A stretch of DNA of 64,000 nt from Fluctibacter halophilus. GTDB lineage: Bacteria > Pseudomonadota > Gammaproteobacteria > Enterobacterales > Alteromonadaceae. Where the stretch lies: NCBI RefSeq assembly GCF_020687825.1, contig NZ_JAJEWP010000001.1:1272998-1336997 (forward strand). Reading direction: 5' to 3'. Each line of letters starts with the position of its first letter. Position 1 is the first letter of the stretch. Below the pieces are notes generated by a model, which saw nothing but the letters and a program-made list of their open reading frames with translations, was not told the DNA's origin and made no database searches. Shown here in pieces: positions 27,902 to 38,869 of this stretch. Position numbers and translations under genes: made by a program.

Positions 27902-28444
27902 ATGCTTTTGCTCAACGTTAAACCACATGGCCTTAGCTGCCAACGGGCCACGCCTAAAACGCTGAGCGGCGCTGAAGCCTTGTTTCGTTGCGAACAGGTA
28001 ATGCAGCACATCAGTGCCCCGCTAAGCGCAGATCAAGCCAGGAAAAGGGTAAAATGGCTGATGCAATGTGATAAAAACCCTGCCAATGCCATCTGGGTAT
28101 TGCTCGATAAACACCAACTGCTCCAGGGATTGATCACGCTACTGGACGATGCTGAGCAAAACCGAGCAGAAATGGGCATCATGCTGCTTCCGCGCTGGCA
28201 TGGCTCCGGTCTTGGCGCTAAAGCCCTGTATGCCCTGACGCGGGTGGCTTTTCTGGACCTTAACAAGACGGCGTTATTTGCGCAGGTCAGCGAGCACAAC
28301 CTGACTGTGGCCCGAATACTCAGGGCGCTGGGCTTTACTGAATCACGCCATCAGAAACACAGCCTGCGTCATTTTAACTGCACAATACAACAGTGGCGCG
28401 ACAATGCCCGCCACACGCTGTTTACCTCAAGAGGAACCCCATGA
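27902..28444 (+). CDS. GNAT-family N-acetyltransferase
   Basis: This 180-residue acetyl-CoA-dependent acyltransferase resembles the RimJ/RimL type. The acetyl-CoA loop is RWHGSGLGAKAL (RxxGxG), preceded by the strand AEMGIMLLP and followed by LFAQVSEHNLTVARILRALGF, a typical motif B. Its stop overlaps the methyltransferase start as ATGA, so the two are translationally coupled. The substrate is unknown; acetylation of the borosin peptide, self-protection and an unrelated role are all possible. Confidence 0.85.
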   Translation: MLLLNVKPHGLSCQRATPKTLSGAEALFRCEQVMQHISAPLSADQARKRVKWLMQCDKNPANAIWVLLDKHQLLQGLITLLDDAEQNRAEMGIMLLPRWHGSGLGAKALYALTRVAFLDLNKTALFAQVSEHNLTVARILRALGFTESRHQKHSLRHFNCTIQQWRDNARHTLFTSRGTP

Positions 28445-29259
28445 ACCAACAACCCCCATCACAATCCAGTGGCAGTATTGTTTGTGTCGGTCTCGGCATG
28501 ACCTTAGGCGCCCATTTGAGCCCACTGTCGCGCAACCACATCGCACAAGCTGACGTCGTTTTTGTCGCAGTGTCAAACCCTGTTGTTGAAGCCTGGGTGA
28601 TGGAAATGAATCCCGATGTACGCAGCTTGCAAAGCTGTTATCAGGACGGTAAAGATCGGCGTCAAAGCTATCGCGACATGGTCGACATGATGATGCAAGA
28701 AGTACGGGCCGGTAAAAACGTGGTGGGTGCGTTCTATGGTCATCCCGGCGTCTTTGCCCTACCGCCCCATGACGTGATCCGTAAAGCCCGCGAGGAAGGT
28801 TACTATGCCCACATGGAGCCTGGTATATCTGCGGAGGATTGTCTGTATGCCGATATGGGAATTGATCCCGGTTCGGTGGGGTCAATTCACTATGAAGCCT
28901 CTCAGTTTATGTTTTACAACCGGGCAATCGATACTGCCGCCTATGTGATCCTCTGGCAGGTAGGTATCGCCGGTGATAAAACCTATGGCATGTACAGCTC
29001 CCCCAACGCGTTTCGCCAGGTCTTGTGCGATCAACTGCTAGCTTATTACCCTGCTGACCATCAGATTGCATTATACGAATGCCCTACGCTACCCATACAT
29101 GGCCCCAGAATCACCTGGCTTCCGTTGTCACAGCTGGCGGACGCACAAACCAGCCAGGAAACCACCATGGTCATACCGCCTGCCAGGGTTGCTGAAAAAA
29201 ATCACGCGGTATTAGAAAAGCTGAAATCCCTTCATGATCAACAACAAACGGTCGATTAA
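28441..29259 (+). CDS. Split-borosin peptide alpha-N-methyltransferase (SonM-like, tetrapyrrole methylase fold)
   Basis: This 272-residue SAM-dependent enzyme has the tetrapyrrole (corrin/porphyrin) methylase fold. It begins SIVCVGLGMTLGAH and carries YGHPGVFALP (Y99), RRQSY (R74, Y77), MEPGISAEDCLYADMGIDPG and YEASQFMFYN. These segments match, from memory, SonM of Shewanella oneidensis and the catalytic half of fungal OphMA, where the Arg and Tyr residues promote methylation of backbone amides. It is much closer to these than to CbiF/CysG-type enzymes. It lacks the C-terminal precursor fusion of fungal borosins, as expected of a split system. AGAGGAA lies five bases before the ATG, which overlaps the GNAT stop. 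The likely substrate is the small protein encoded 95 bases downstream. Confidence 0.85.
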   Translation: MNQQPPSQSSGSIVCVGLGMTLGAHLSPLSRNHIAQADVVFVAVSNPVVEAWVMEMNPDVRSLQSCYQDGKDRRQSYRDMVDMMMQEVRAGKNVVGAFYGHPGVFALPPHDVIRKAREEGYYAHMEPGISAEDCLYADMGIDPGSVGSIHYEASQFMFYNRAIDTAAYVILWQVGIAGDKTYGMYSSPNAFRQVLCDQLLAYYPADHQIALYECPTLPIHGPRITWLPLSQLADAQTSQETTMVIPPARVAEKNHAVLEKLKSLHDQQQTVD

Positions 29260-29354
29260 ACTGCTATGCAATGTCATCCAGTTGCACTAACATGAAATGG
29301 TTGGCCACACCACGGACAACAAACCACACAACAAAGAAAGAAGGAACCGAAATT

Positions 29355-29564
29355 ATGTCAGCACTGCAATTACTGGAAGCTCTGGCGTGTGATCCGTCCC
29401 AACGACGCAATCTCAGCGTCCCCCAGCAACTCGCTGAGGCTATCGAGGATGCCGAACAAGGGAAAGATAAATATTGGTGTATCATTTTTCCGAGTGAACC
29501 TGACGACCAGGAAGACGATGACAAAGATGATGAGGATGACAGCGACAAGATTTCACTGCATTAA
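29355..29564 (+). CDS. Candidate borosin precursor peptide (SonA-like) with acidic tail
   Basis: This 69-residue protein directly follows the SonM-like gene. Residues 1-38 look like a borosin-binding helical leader: ALQLLEALACDP, then PQQLAEAIEDAEQGK, which parallels the clasp/BBD segment of OphMA (LALDP ... PQERAALELGD). A hydrophobic stretch YWCIIF (40-45) then sits where the methylated core of SonA (YLVI) lies. A tail with 13 Asp/Glu among 17 residues (48-64) follows, then KISLH. AAGGAA eight bases before ATG 29355 supports this start; the longer frame from 29271 lacks support. N-methylation around I43/I44 is predicted, not shown. The acidic tail is unusual. It could be a follower removed by a protease or part of the product. 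Confidence 0.75.
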   Translation: MSALQLLEALACDPSQRRNLSVPQQLAEAIEDAEQGKDKYWCIIFPSEPDDQEDDDKDDEDDSDKISLH

Positions 29565-29575
29565 TCCTCGTAACT

Positions 29576-29612
29576 GACCCGGCATTCAGTGTCGCTTGCC
29601 GGGTCGTTTTTA
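29576..29612 (+). terminator. Strong terminator closing the borosin operon
   Basis: The 9-base arms GACCCGGCA and TGCCGGGTC with a 12-base loop are followed by GTTTTT. It starts 11 bases after the precursor stop and separates the RiPP unit from the TPR-GGDEF gene. Confidence 0.9.
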
Positions 29613-29640
29613 GGGCTCAATAACAAATACGACGAAGCCC

Positions 29641-29668
29641 TCGACTTTCACGCTCGCCGATTTATAAT
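29641..29668 (+). promoter_or_regulatory. Candidate sigma-70 promoter for the TPR-GGDEF gene
   Basis: TCGACT (29641-29646) and a perfect TATAAT (29663-29668) are spaced by 16 bases. They lie after the borosin terminator and about 37 bases before the GGDEF start codon. Confidence 0.5.
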
Positions 29669-29704
29669 CACTGTCGTTTTTTGATCAAAAATAGCTATTG
29701 CCTG

Positions 29705-31462
29705 ATGAGATTTATTTTTGCCATTGCTTTATTGTTTACGATGCACGCCAGTGCAGACGTATTGCGTAGTGATGAGCAACAGGCGCTGTTAGAAACGCTA
29801 GAACAGGCAGATGCGGCACGCTCATCTGACCCCTCAACCCTGAGCAAAGCCATTAATCGTATTTCGCCGGTCGACCTTCACCCAGCGGATTTTAATTATT
29901 ATCGCTACCTGAAGGCTTATAGTCTCTACTTTCAGGGCGACAGTGTCAGTGCGGTCAGCCTGCTCAAACGGATTGAGCAAGAAGCCTCAGGTGACACCTA
30001 TTTTAGAGCAGTTGCCCTGTTAACCAACCTTTACTCTCTGCAAGGTGCATGGCGAGAGGGGCTCGAGATCACCACCACGTTGACCCGCAGTTTGGGCGAT
30101 ATTACCACCGTCAGAGTGCGCTCCCAGGTGTTGGGCGCCATGAGTGTTTTCTACAACCAATTGGGCGATTACCAGAGTGCTGAGTTCTATGCCACACAAC
30201 TGATCAACACCACAGACATCCCTCGTTTGGGGTGTGCAGGACGTGGGGCTTTAGCAGAAGCCTTGTTAAACCAGAATCGCTTGGACGCGTTAAAAAGCGT
30301 CCTCGACGAGTGGATCAGTTACTGTGAACAAGCAGACGAAGCCATGCTGGTAGCACTGCTGCACTCTTTCTTGGCACAAGCCTATATCGATGAAGTCAGG
30401 GTTGAAGATGCTTATCAGGTATTGAGCAATCAGCTTGATCGGGTTCAGGCCATCAACTATCCGGCGCTAACCGCGAGGGTTTTAAGTCAGATGGCCAAAA
30501 CGGAATTGCTCCGCGGAGAACTGGAAAACGCAAAATCATTTGCCAGCCGTGCGCTGGCAGCACAACCCTCTCAGGTTTATCAACCCGCCCTGGTCATGGC
30601 GTTTGACGTTTTATACCAGGTCAGTGAAGCGCAGCAACAATACCAGCAGGCGCTGGTGTACCTGAAAAGCTATTACGACAGTCAGCGCCAGCTTAATGAC
30701 GACACTGAAGTGAGGGAACGGGTGATTCAACAACAGCGCATCGCCAACCTGGAAAGCCAGACTCGCATTGATTTGCTCGGTAAAGAAAACGCGCTATTAC
30801 GAACCCAGTCAGAATTGGCGGAGCAACAATCGAGTAATAATCGGCTTGCCCTCGCCCTGGCCTTTACACTGGTGTTAATGTTGCTGTTGCTCACCTACCG
30901 TTCAAGACGGTTACAACACCGATTGCGCCGTATTGCTGAGACCGATGAACTGACAGGCGTCGCAAACCGACATCATTTTAACAAGCTGGCCAAAAACCGG
31001 ATAGACGAAGCCAATGTGCGTAACAAACAAATGGCATTTGTGTTGTTTGACCTGGACCATTTCAAAGACGTCAATGATACTTACGGCCACCTGACCGGTG
31101 ACCTGGTACTCAAGCAAGCGATCAATGCGGTACGCAGTGTGTGTCGCAGCGATGATCTGATCGGGCGCATGGGTGGTGAGGAATTTGCCATTCTGTTGCC
31201 GGGTTGTTCAATAGACAAGGCATTGGAATTGGCCGAGTCATGTCGCCGTGCTATCGAGGAGCTGTGCCGTCAAACCAACGATCTCCCTATCAATCTGACG
31301 GCCAGTTTTGGCGTGGCGGATGCAGCAACAACCGGGTATGAGTTCGAAGCGTTGTTTGCTGGCGCAGACGCGGCGTTATATCAATCCAAATCCATGGGAC
31401 GTAATCAGGTATATCAATACGCCGAAGGTCAGTTGCAAACCATGCAACCAACCCTGGCGTAA
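29705..31462 (+). CDS. TPR-repeat diguanylate cyclase (GGDEF)
   Basis: This 585-residue membrane protein makes c-di-GMP. A signal peptide (1-17, ending ASA) exports a TPR-like helical sensor (about 20-340), followed by a coiled coil, one membrane helix (about 380-398) and a cytoplasmic GGDEF domain. The catalytic loop is GGEEF (490-494) and the inhibitory RxxD is RSDD (481-484), so both synthesis and feedback inhibition look intact. ATG 29705 is preferred to the TTG at 29681 because it begins the signal peptide. It has its own promoter and is not part of the RiPP operon. Confidence 0.88.
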   Translation: MRFIFAIALLFTMHASADVLRSDEQQALLETLEQADAARSSDPSTLSKAINRISPVDLHPADFNYYRYLKAYSLYFQGDSVSAVSLLKRIEQEASGDTYFRAVALLTNLYSLQGAWREGLEITTTLTRSLGDITTVRVRSQVLGAMSVFYNQLGDYQSAEFYATQLINTTDIPRLGCAGRGALAEALLNQNRLDALKSVLDEWISYCEQADEAMLVALLHSFLAQAYIDEVRVEDAYQVLSNQLDRVQAINYPALTARVLSQMAKTELLRGELENAKSFASRALAAQPSQVYQPALVMAFDVLYQVSEAQQQYQQALVYLKSYYDSQRQLNDDTEVRERVIQQQRIANLESQTRIDLLGKENALLRTQSELAEQQSSNNRLALALAFTLVLMLLLLTYRSRRLQHRLRRIAETDELTGVANRHHFNKLAKNRIDEANVRNKQMAFVLFDLDHFKDVNDTYGHLTGDLVLKQAINAVRSVCRSDDLIGRMGGEEFAILLPGCSIDKALELAESCRRAIEELCRQTNDLPINLTASFGVADAATTGYEFEALFAGADAALYQSKSMGRNQVYQYAEGQLQTMQPTLA

Positions 31463-31467
31463 CTGCA

Positions 31468-31950
31468 TCAGTGTTGGTGTCCGCCTACACCGTGCGCATG
31501 GCCATGTTCAAGTTCCTCGGCACTGGCAGCTCTGACTGACTCAACCGCCAGTTCAAAGTTTAACGTTTTTCCGGCCAATGGATGGTTCAAATCAACCGTT
31601 GCCATAAACTTACCCACTTTCTTCACCGTTACCTGTCGCTGGCCTTGATCAGTATTGACCACGGCAACCATACCGGGTTTCCATTGTTTGGCCCCCATAA
31701 GATGCTTCACAGAAACCCGCTGTTCGGCGTCAGCCTGGATTTCACCAAAGGTAACCTCTGGCCCAAGTTCTACGCTGAAGCGGTCGCCGGTGGCCTTGCC
31801 GTCCAATGCCTGTTCCACTCCGGGCATCATATTATTGTGCCCGTGCAGATACAGTGCGGGATGTTGGTCAAAACTGGATTCTAATTCTGTGCCTTGTTCA
31901 TCGGTGATACGGTAATGAAATTGAACCACAGTGTCTTTACTGACGTTCAT
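31468..31950 (-). CDS. slyD: FKBP-type peptidyl-prolyl isomerase SlyD
   Basis: This cytoplasmic prolyl isomerase and chaperone has 160 residues. The FKBP fold is split by the IF (insert-in-flap) chaperone domain, about residues 66-125. VQFHYRITDEQGTELESS and NNMMPGVEQAL are family motifs. A short histidine-rich tail (HGHAHGVGGHQH) could bind nickel, as in E. coli SlyD, though it lacks the cysteines of the longer tail. ATG 31950 has GGAG six bases upstream; the longer frame to 31989 is unlikely. It is convergent with the TPR-GGDEF gene. Confidence 0.93.
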   Translation of the reverse strand: MNVSKDTVVQFHYRITDEQGTELESSFDQHPALYLHGHNNMMPGVEQALDGKATGDRFSVELGPEVTFGEIQADAEQRVSVKHLMGAKQWKPGMVAVVNTDQGQRQVTVKKVGKFMATVDLNHPLAGKTLNFELAVESVRAASAEELEHGHAHGVGGHQH

Positions 31951-31995
31951 TGTGAACTCCTGAAACGAAAAAGTGACGAAGTGTAGCACACCGCC

Positions 31996-32541
31996 TTATT
32001 GGGTGAACAATACTCCTGACGGTTCAATACAGGCATCGACGGACCGTTGTTTTGCCTGGCGATTGACCTGCCAACACTCTTCATAAATCGAACAGTAACA
32101 CAGGGTAAAATCCAGCCCGTTATCAAACCCGGACAACTGCTCAATGGTCTTTGGATTAGTAAATGAGAGCACGGTGATTTGCTTGTCGGCGGGGATCACC
32201 ATGCGACTGATCTGGGACTGCACAAAACCAACGTCGTCGAGCCCCATGCTGTCGAATAACGCGCGCCATGTTGGGTAATAGGTGTCGTCATAGCCTACCT
32301 GAACGTATTTGACGATCGCAGGCCCGGTACCGTTATTGATGACCAGGTAATCAAGCTGAGATTTGCCCACCTGCGGCGCGTAGCTCCGCGCCACCATCAA
32401 TTGCGGCCATACTGAGGCCCGTGCATAATCCCGATCAATGGATGCCGAATACAAGCTCACAACCACAGCAACGAAGCTGACAACCAGCGCAGATATGCCG
32501 ACCAGCATATCAGGTCTCTTGAACCAAGCTGCGTTACTCAT
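31996..32541 (-). CDS. Hypothetical membrane-anchored protein
   Basis: I do not recognise this 181-residue protein. One hydrophobic helix (about 12-35) is followed by a probable beta-rich domain of about 145 residues, including LVINNGTGPAIVKYVQVGYDD, a pattern seen in several uncharacterised membrane proteins. Three cysteines (CYC, EECW) lie near the C-terminus. Its ATG overlaps the Lon-like gene stop by 8 bases (ATGAGTAA), which suggests translational coupling and possibly a shared membrane-quality role. Confidence 0.65.
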   Translation of the reverse strand: MSNAAWFKRPDMLVGISALVVSFVAVVVSLYSASIDRDYARASVWPQLMVARSYAPQVGKSQLDYLVINNGTGPAIVKYVQVGYDDTYYPTWRALFDSMGLDDVGFVQSQISRMVIPADKQITVLSFTNPKTIEQLSGFDNGLDFTLCYCSIYEECWQVNRQAKQRSVDACIEPSGVLFTQ

Positions 32542-34924
32542 CGTCAGACGCACCATTCACGATATTGGCAATACTGTACAATCGATTGACGGCCAGGTAG
32601 TTGATACTCGACTTCGGATAGCGCCCTTTGGCAGACAACTGACCGGCTTCTTTGTCCATCAGTAATTCCAGCGCCTGGTCAACCGTTTCAACCGTGTAAA
32701 TATGGAACATCCCTTTTTTAACCGCCTGTACCACCGGCGGTGACAACATCAGATTGACCTGATTCGATTTTGGGATCACCACACCCTGAGTGCCGGTGAG
32801 TCCACGGTGTAAACACACGGTGAAAAAGCCTTCTATCTTTTCGTTCACGCCGCCGACCGACTGTACTTCACCGTACTGATTGATGGAGCCGGTAATAGCA
32901 AGATCCTGTCGCGCGGGCAAATTGGTCAGGGCTGAAATCAGCGCCACCAGTTCCCCCAGCGACGCACTGTCACCATCAATATGACCGTAAGACTGCTCCA
33001 GCGCGATGTTGGCCGACAGGGTTAGGGGGAAAAATTGCGCGTACTTGTTGCCAAGATAACCGGTTAATAGCATCACCCCTTTTGAGTGGATCGGTTGTCC
33101 GAGCTCGACTTCACGTTCAATATCAACAACACCGTTAGCCCCGGCGTATACTGTCGATGTGATCCGTGCCGGCGTACCGAACACACTGTCACCGATTTCC
33201 AGTACGGTCAGGCCATTCACCTGGCCGACTTTACGGCCGTCGGTGGCAATCAGTATCTGTCCTTCTTTGATGTCATCCAACAATGCCTGATTAACCCGGC
33301 CTGTACGCCTCGTCTTAGCGTCGAGTGCTGCCTGGATGTGCTCCAGATCTAACACCAGCGACTTGTTTTCAATGCAGAAATAGCGTGCTTCATTGAGCAG
33401 CTCAATCACGTCTGAAAACCGTGCCGAAAGACGTTGCTGATGTTCTGCCAGGCGCAAACTGTATTCCACCAGGCGATACATTGCCTTGGCTGAGATACTG
33501 TGCAGTCCCAGTGAACTGACCTGACTGCGCACCCGCCCGACAAAATCGTACAACGTGCTTTTATCCAGTGGAATTTCATGATCAAAGTCGACCAATACGC
33601 GGAACAGTTCATCAAACTCGTCATCATAGTCCTGCAGCGCGTAGTACAGGTCCCGACTGCCCATCAGGACCACTTTGACTTTTAGCGGAATGGTTTGCGG
33701 TGACAACGTAATAGAATTGACCATACCCACATCATGTTGTGGCAACTCCATGCGCAGTTCACCAAACTTGAGGGCCAGCTTAAGGGCATCCCACACGTAA
33801 GGCTGCTCTATCATTTTGTCCGCATCCAGCAACAGATATCCACCATTGGCTCGATGCAGTGCGCCGGGCCTTATCATCCGGTAGTTGGTGAACACCGACC
33901 CCTGCACGTTGGTGTACTCGATACGACCGAACAGGTTCTGATGGGTGGGATTCGCTTCGTACACGATCGGCGCACCGCTGTTAAGCTCATGAGCAACCAG
34001 GATATTCGGTAGATAAAGTTCTTCCAATGTGGCCCGCTTGTCGAACTCATCGTGTTTGTCTTCTTTCGTCTCCTGCGCCAGCAGTTCCACTACCGTATCG
34101 ACCAAATGGGGTTTCAATTGGCGCAAGAATTTAAGCACACCCAAATCACCGGCATAGGTGTGCTCCAATGCTTTGAGGATTGGTTTGATGCCCTGCTCGG
34201 CGGTTTGACGTTTTAGTAAACGCAATTGCTCGGACATTTGTCGTTTCCATTGCGGCAATTCAATCAGCGCTTCACTGAGGCGGTTTTCCAATGTATCGAT
34301 CAGATCATAATAGTACTGGCGCTGTTCATCACTGAAGTGGGCAAATTCGGCATCGGTAATCGGTTTTCCGTCGATGATCGGTGAGAAGCTGATAGTACCG
34401 CTCTCTTCATACAAGGCAACATTGTTGGCCTGTGCATACTGCTCTACCCCATCAATGGCCTGGTCATAGCGCTGGTCGAAGCCCCGTGCAATGGCTGCCT
34501 TCTTACGCTGATATCCAGGGTTGTCAAACGCCGCAGGAAAGGTGTCGAGCAATTCATCAACCAACTCTTCCATGTGCTTGTGCAGTTTTTTTCCCTCACC
34601 GGGGGACAGACGCAGGACAAACGGCTCGCGCTCGTCTTCGAAATTGTTGATAAAACACCAGTCGTCCGGGGTCGGCACATTCACCACCTGCTTGGCGATA
34701 TACTCATGCACCAGGGTGTAACGGCCAGTGGCATGTTCGCCCATGACATAAAGGTTGTACCCTTTGGCTTCTATGCCCAAACCAAAACTGAGGGCTTCCC
34801 GTGCCCGAATCTGGCCAACAAAGGTTGCATTGAGTACTTGATCGTCTTTGAGCGCTTGATTGATCAGGCGCCTGCTGGGTCGTGCCGACAATTGATTGGC
34901 CTGCAGTGAGACGTGATGATCCAT
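32534..34924 (-). CDS. Lon-family ATP-dependent protease, LonB/YcbZ-like long form
   Basis: This 796-residue protein has an AAA-type ATPase region fused to a Lon serine protease domain. The protease dyad is S653 (in GDSAS) and K696 (in GGVNEKIEGF), spaced 43 residues apart, as in Lon. The N-terminal nucleotide site is GEHATGRYT (62-70), where the Walker lysine is Arg; this is usual in the COG1067 branch. Walker B-like YLLLDADKM follows later. E. coli YcbZ is shorter (about 586 residues); about 800 is common in marine gammaproteobacteria. The role is protein quality control; the targets are unknown. Confidence 0.88.
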   Translation of the reverse strand: MDHHVSLQANQLSARPSRRLINQALKDDQVLNATFVGQIRAREALSFGLGIEAKGYNLYVMGEHATGRYTLVHEYIAKQVVNVPTPDDWCFINNFEDEREPFVLRLSPGEGKKLHKHMEELVDELLDTFPAAFDNPGYQRKKAAIARGFDQRYDQAIDGVEQYAQANNVALYEESGTISFSPIIDGKPITDAEFAHFSDEQRQYYYDLIDTLENRLSEALIELPQWKRQMSEQLRLLKRQTAEQGIKPILKALEHTYAGDLGVLKFLRQLKPHLVDTVVELLAQETKEDKHDEFDKRATLEELYLPNILVAHELNSGAPIVYEANPTHQNLFGRIEYTNVQGSVFTNYRMIRPGALHRANGGYLLLDADKMIEQPYVWDALKLALKFGELRMELPQHDVGMVNSITLSPQTIPLKVKVVLMGSRDLYYALQDYDDEFDELFRVLVDFDHEIPLDKSTLYDFVGRVRSQVSSLGLHSISAKAMYRLVEYSLRLAEHQQRLSARFSDVIELLNEARYFCIENKSLVLDLEHIQAALDAKTRRTGRVNQALLDDIKEGQILIATDGRKVGQVNGLTVLEIGDSVFGTPARITSTVYAGANGVVDIEREVELGQPIHSKGVMLLTGYLGNKYAQFFPLTLSANIALEQSYGHIDGDSASLGELVALISALTNLPARQDLAITGSINQYGEVQSVGGVNEKIEGFFTVCLHRGLTGTQGVVIPKSNQVNLMLSPPVVQAVKKGMFHIYTVETVDQALELLMDKEAGQLSAKGRYPKSSINYLAVNRLYSIANIVNGASDDE

Positions 34925-35032
34925 GTTTGCCTACTGTGATGTTTTCTTTCAGTGAAACCCGATTACCCGGGCAAGTCAATCTTGTGTGACACTGTCCGTT
35001 CAGTTTATCGCCAACATCGTTGATGTGTGGCG

Positions 35033-35062
35033 TTGAGCGGGTTAACCCAGTACAGTTAGTAT
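35033..35062 (+). promoter_or_regulatory. Candidate promoter for the SRPBCC gene
   Basis: TTGAGC (35033-35038) and TAGTAT (35057-35062) are spaced by 18 bases, about 25 bases before the start codon. They lie in the divergent gap with the Lon-like gene. Confidence 0.35.
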
Positions 35063-35086
35063 GGATCAGTGCAAGGACAGAAAACC

Positions 35087-35611
35087 ATGAAAATATCCCT
35101 CTTAACACTGCTGATGCTATTCGCACAACCAGTTCTACTGGCAGAAGTTGTGCATGTCGATGAACACGGTTTTCAGGTCACCAACACCGCTACTGTTCAG
35201 CAATCCCCTGACCAGGTATGGCGTGCCTTGATCAACGATGTTGACCAATGGTGGCCAAAAGACCATACATGGTGGCGTGGTGCACTGAGCATCGAGGCCA
35301 GCGCCGGAGGGTGTTTTTGTGAAGTCGCCGATGATCGCTCAGCGCAGCACATGGATATTCGTTTCGTTGATCCATCCAAACGCCTGATAATGACCGGTGG
35401 CCTTGGCCCTTTACAAGGCATGGGCATGCACGGCGCGCTGGACTGGACATTAACCCCTATCCCGTCCGGCACCCAGATAACACTGTCTTATTCTGTGGTT
35501 GGCATTCATCCTCAGGGCTTTACAGACTTGGCTCCGGTGGTTGCCGATGTCCAGGCATTGCAACTGGCAGGGCTCTCCACTTACCTGTCTGCCAAAACAA
35601 CGCAGGATTAA
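35087..35611 (+). CDS. Secreted SRPBCC (START/Bet v1-like) domain protein
   Basis: This 174-residue protein has a cleavable signal peptide (1-19, ending LLA). The mature part has the SRPBCC pattern: VQQSPDQVWRALIND at the start of the helix-grip fold, FVDPSKRLIMTG, a central LDWTLTPIPSGTQITLSYSVVG, and a C-terminal helix. Such domains bind hydrophobic ligands, but no ligand can be named. Export is unusual for the family. ATG 35087 with AAGGAC upstream is preferred to the longer frame at 35069. The stop overlaps the convergent ybeL end by 4 bases. Confidence 0.78.
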   Translation: MKISLLTLLMLFAQPVLLAEVVHVDEHGFQVTNTATVQQSPDQVWRALINDVDQWWPKDHTWWRGALSIEASAGGCFCEVADDRSAQHMDIRFVDPSKRLIMTGGLGPLQGMGMHGALDWTLTPIPSGTQITLSYSVVGIHPQGFTDLAPVVADVQALQLAGLSTYLSAKTTQD

Positions 35612-36090
35612 CGGCTATTGGAACGAAAAAAGCGCTCGTTGCCACATTGAAGACAGGGTTCAATGGTGGTAACAAAATCAACACTGACCTGATGACCGCA
35701 ACGGGTACAGGTCAGCGTACCAAGACTGACCAGCTCACCGGCCTGGTATTCGCCCTGATGGGCGATATCAAGGCTCAACTCTTCCATTTCCAGCCGATTC
35801 TGATCCGACAGCCGAGCTAACTGTTGCCAAAACAACCCTTTGACACTTTGCCACCAAAATGACGAACCGGCGGCCGCCTGCCACTGTTGTCTGAAGGTTT
35901 CAATATCGCGCAGCAACCAATTCTCCAGCATTAATAACTCGTCTTTGCTGAGTGACTCCCCCGCATGCCAATAGGCTTTCGCAGTTTCGATGATGTCCAT
36001 TAACGACAACACATCGTTCTCCGCGGCTTGCTGGATGAAATCGGCAGCATTGTCCATGGCACGTTGGTATCGCGATTGATGCTCTTGCAT
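35608..36090 (-). CDS. ybeL: Zinc-ribbon protein YbeL (DUF1451)
   Basis: This 160-residue cytoplasmic protein has a helical N-terminal domain and a C-terminal zinc ribbon with CTRCG and CLQCG. The layout matches E. coli YbeL, which also neighbours leuS. The function is not established. It is divergent from leuS. Confidence 0.9.
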   Translation of the reverse strand: MQEHQSRYQRAMDNAADFIQQAAENDVLSLMDIIETAKAYWHAGESLSKDELLMLENWLLRDIETFRQQWQAAAGSSFWWQSVKGLFWQQLARLSDQNRLEMEELSLDIAHQGEYQAGELVSLGTLTCTRCGHQVSVDFVTTIEPCLQCGNERFFRSNSR

Positions 36091-36190
36091 AACAGTCCTT
36101 TCGGTTACACCTTATGGTCAAATTATAGTCATGTTGCCCCTGAATTTGCACAACTGCCGGAAATTGCACCGAATTGCTGTGCTCTGCCTA

Positions 36191-36220
36191 TTGTCGATGT
36201 CGCCACCGCTAAGGTATTCT
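36191..36220 (+). promoter_or_regulatory. Candidate promoter for leuS
   Basis: TTGTCG (36191-36196) and TATTCT (36215-36220) are spaced by 18 bases, about 49 bases before the leuS ATG. No T-box or obvious attenuator is present in the leader. Confidence 0.4.
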
Positions 36221-36268
36221 TACGGGTTTATATCATCATTGACGACTTACGCGCAGGAACAGACCTGA

Positions 36269-38866
<2,598 letters not shown>

Positions 38867-38869
38867 TCC

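Noticed and set aside
29264-29548. Minus-strand open frame rich in serine opposite the borosin precursor
   Set aside because: The serine runs are simply the reverse complement of the Asp codons in the acidic tail.
36091-36268. Possible leuS leader regulation (T-box or leucine attenuator)
   Set aside because: No T-box sequence, no leucine-rich leader peptide and no terminator were found in the 178-bp gap; an ordinary promoter is enough.
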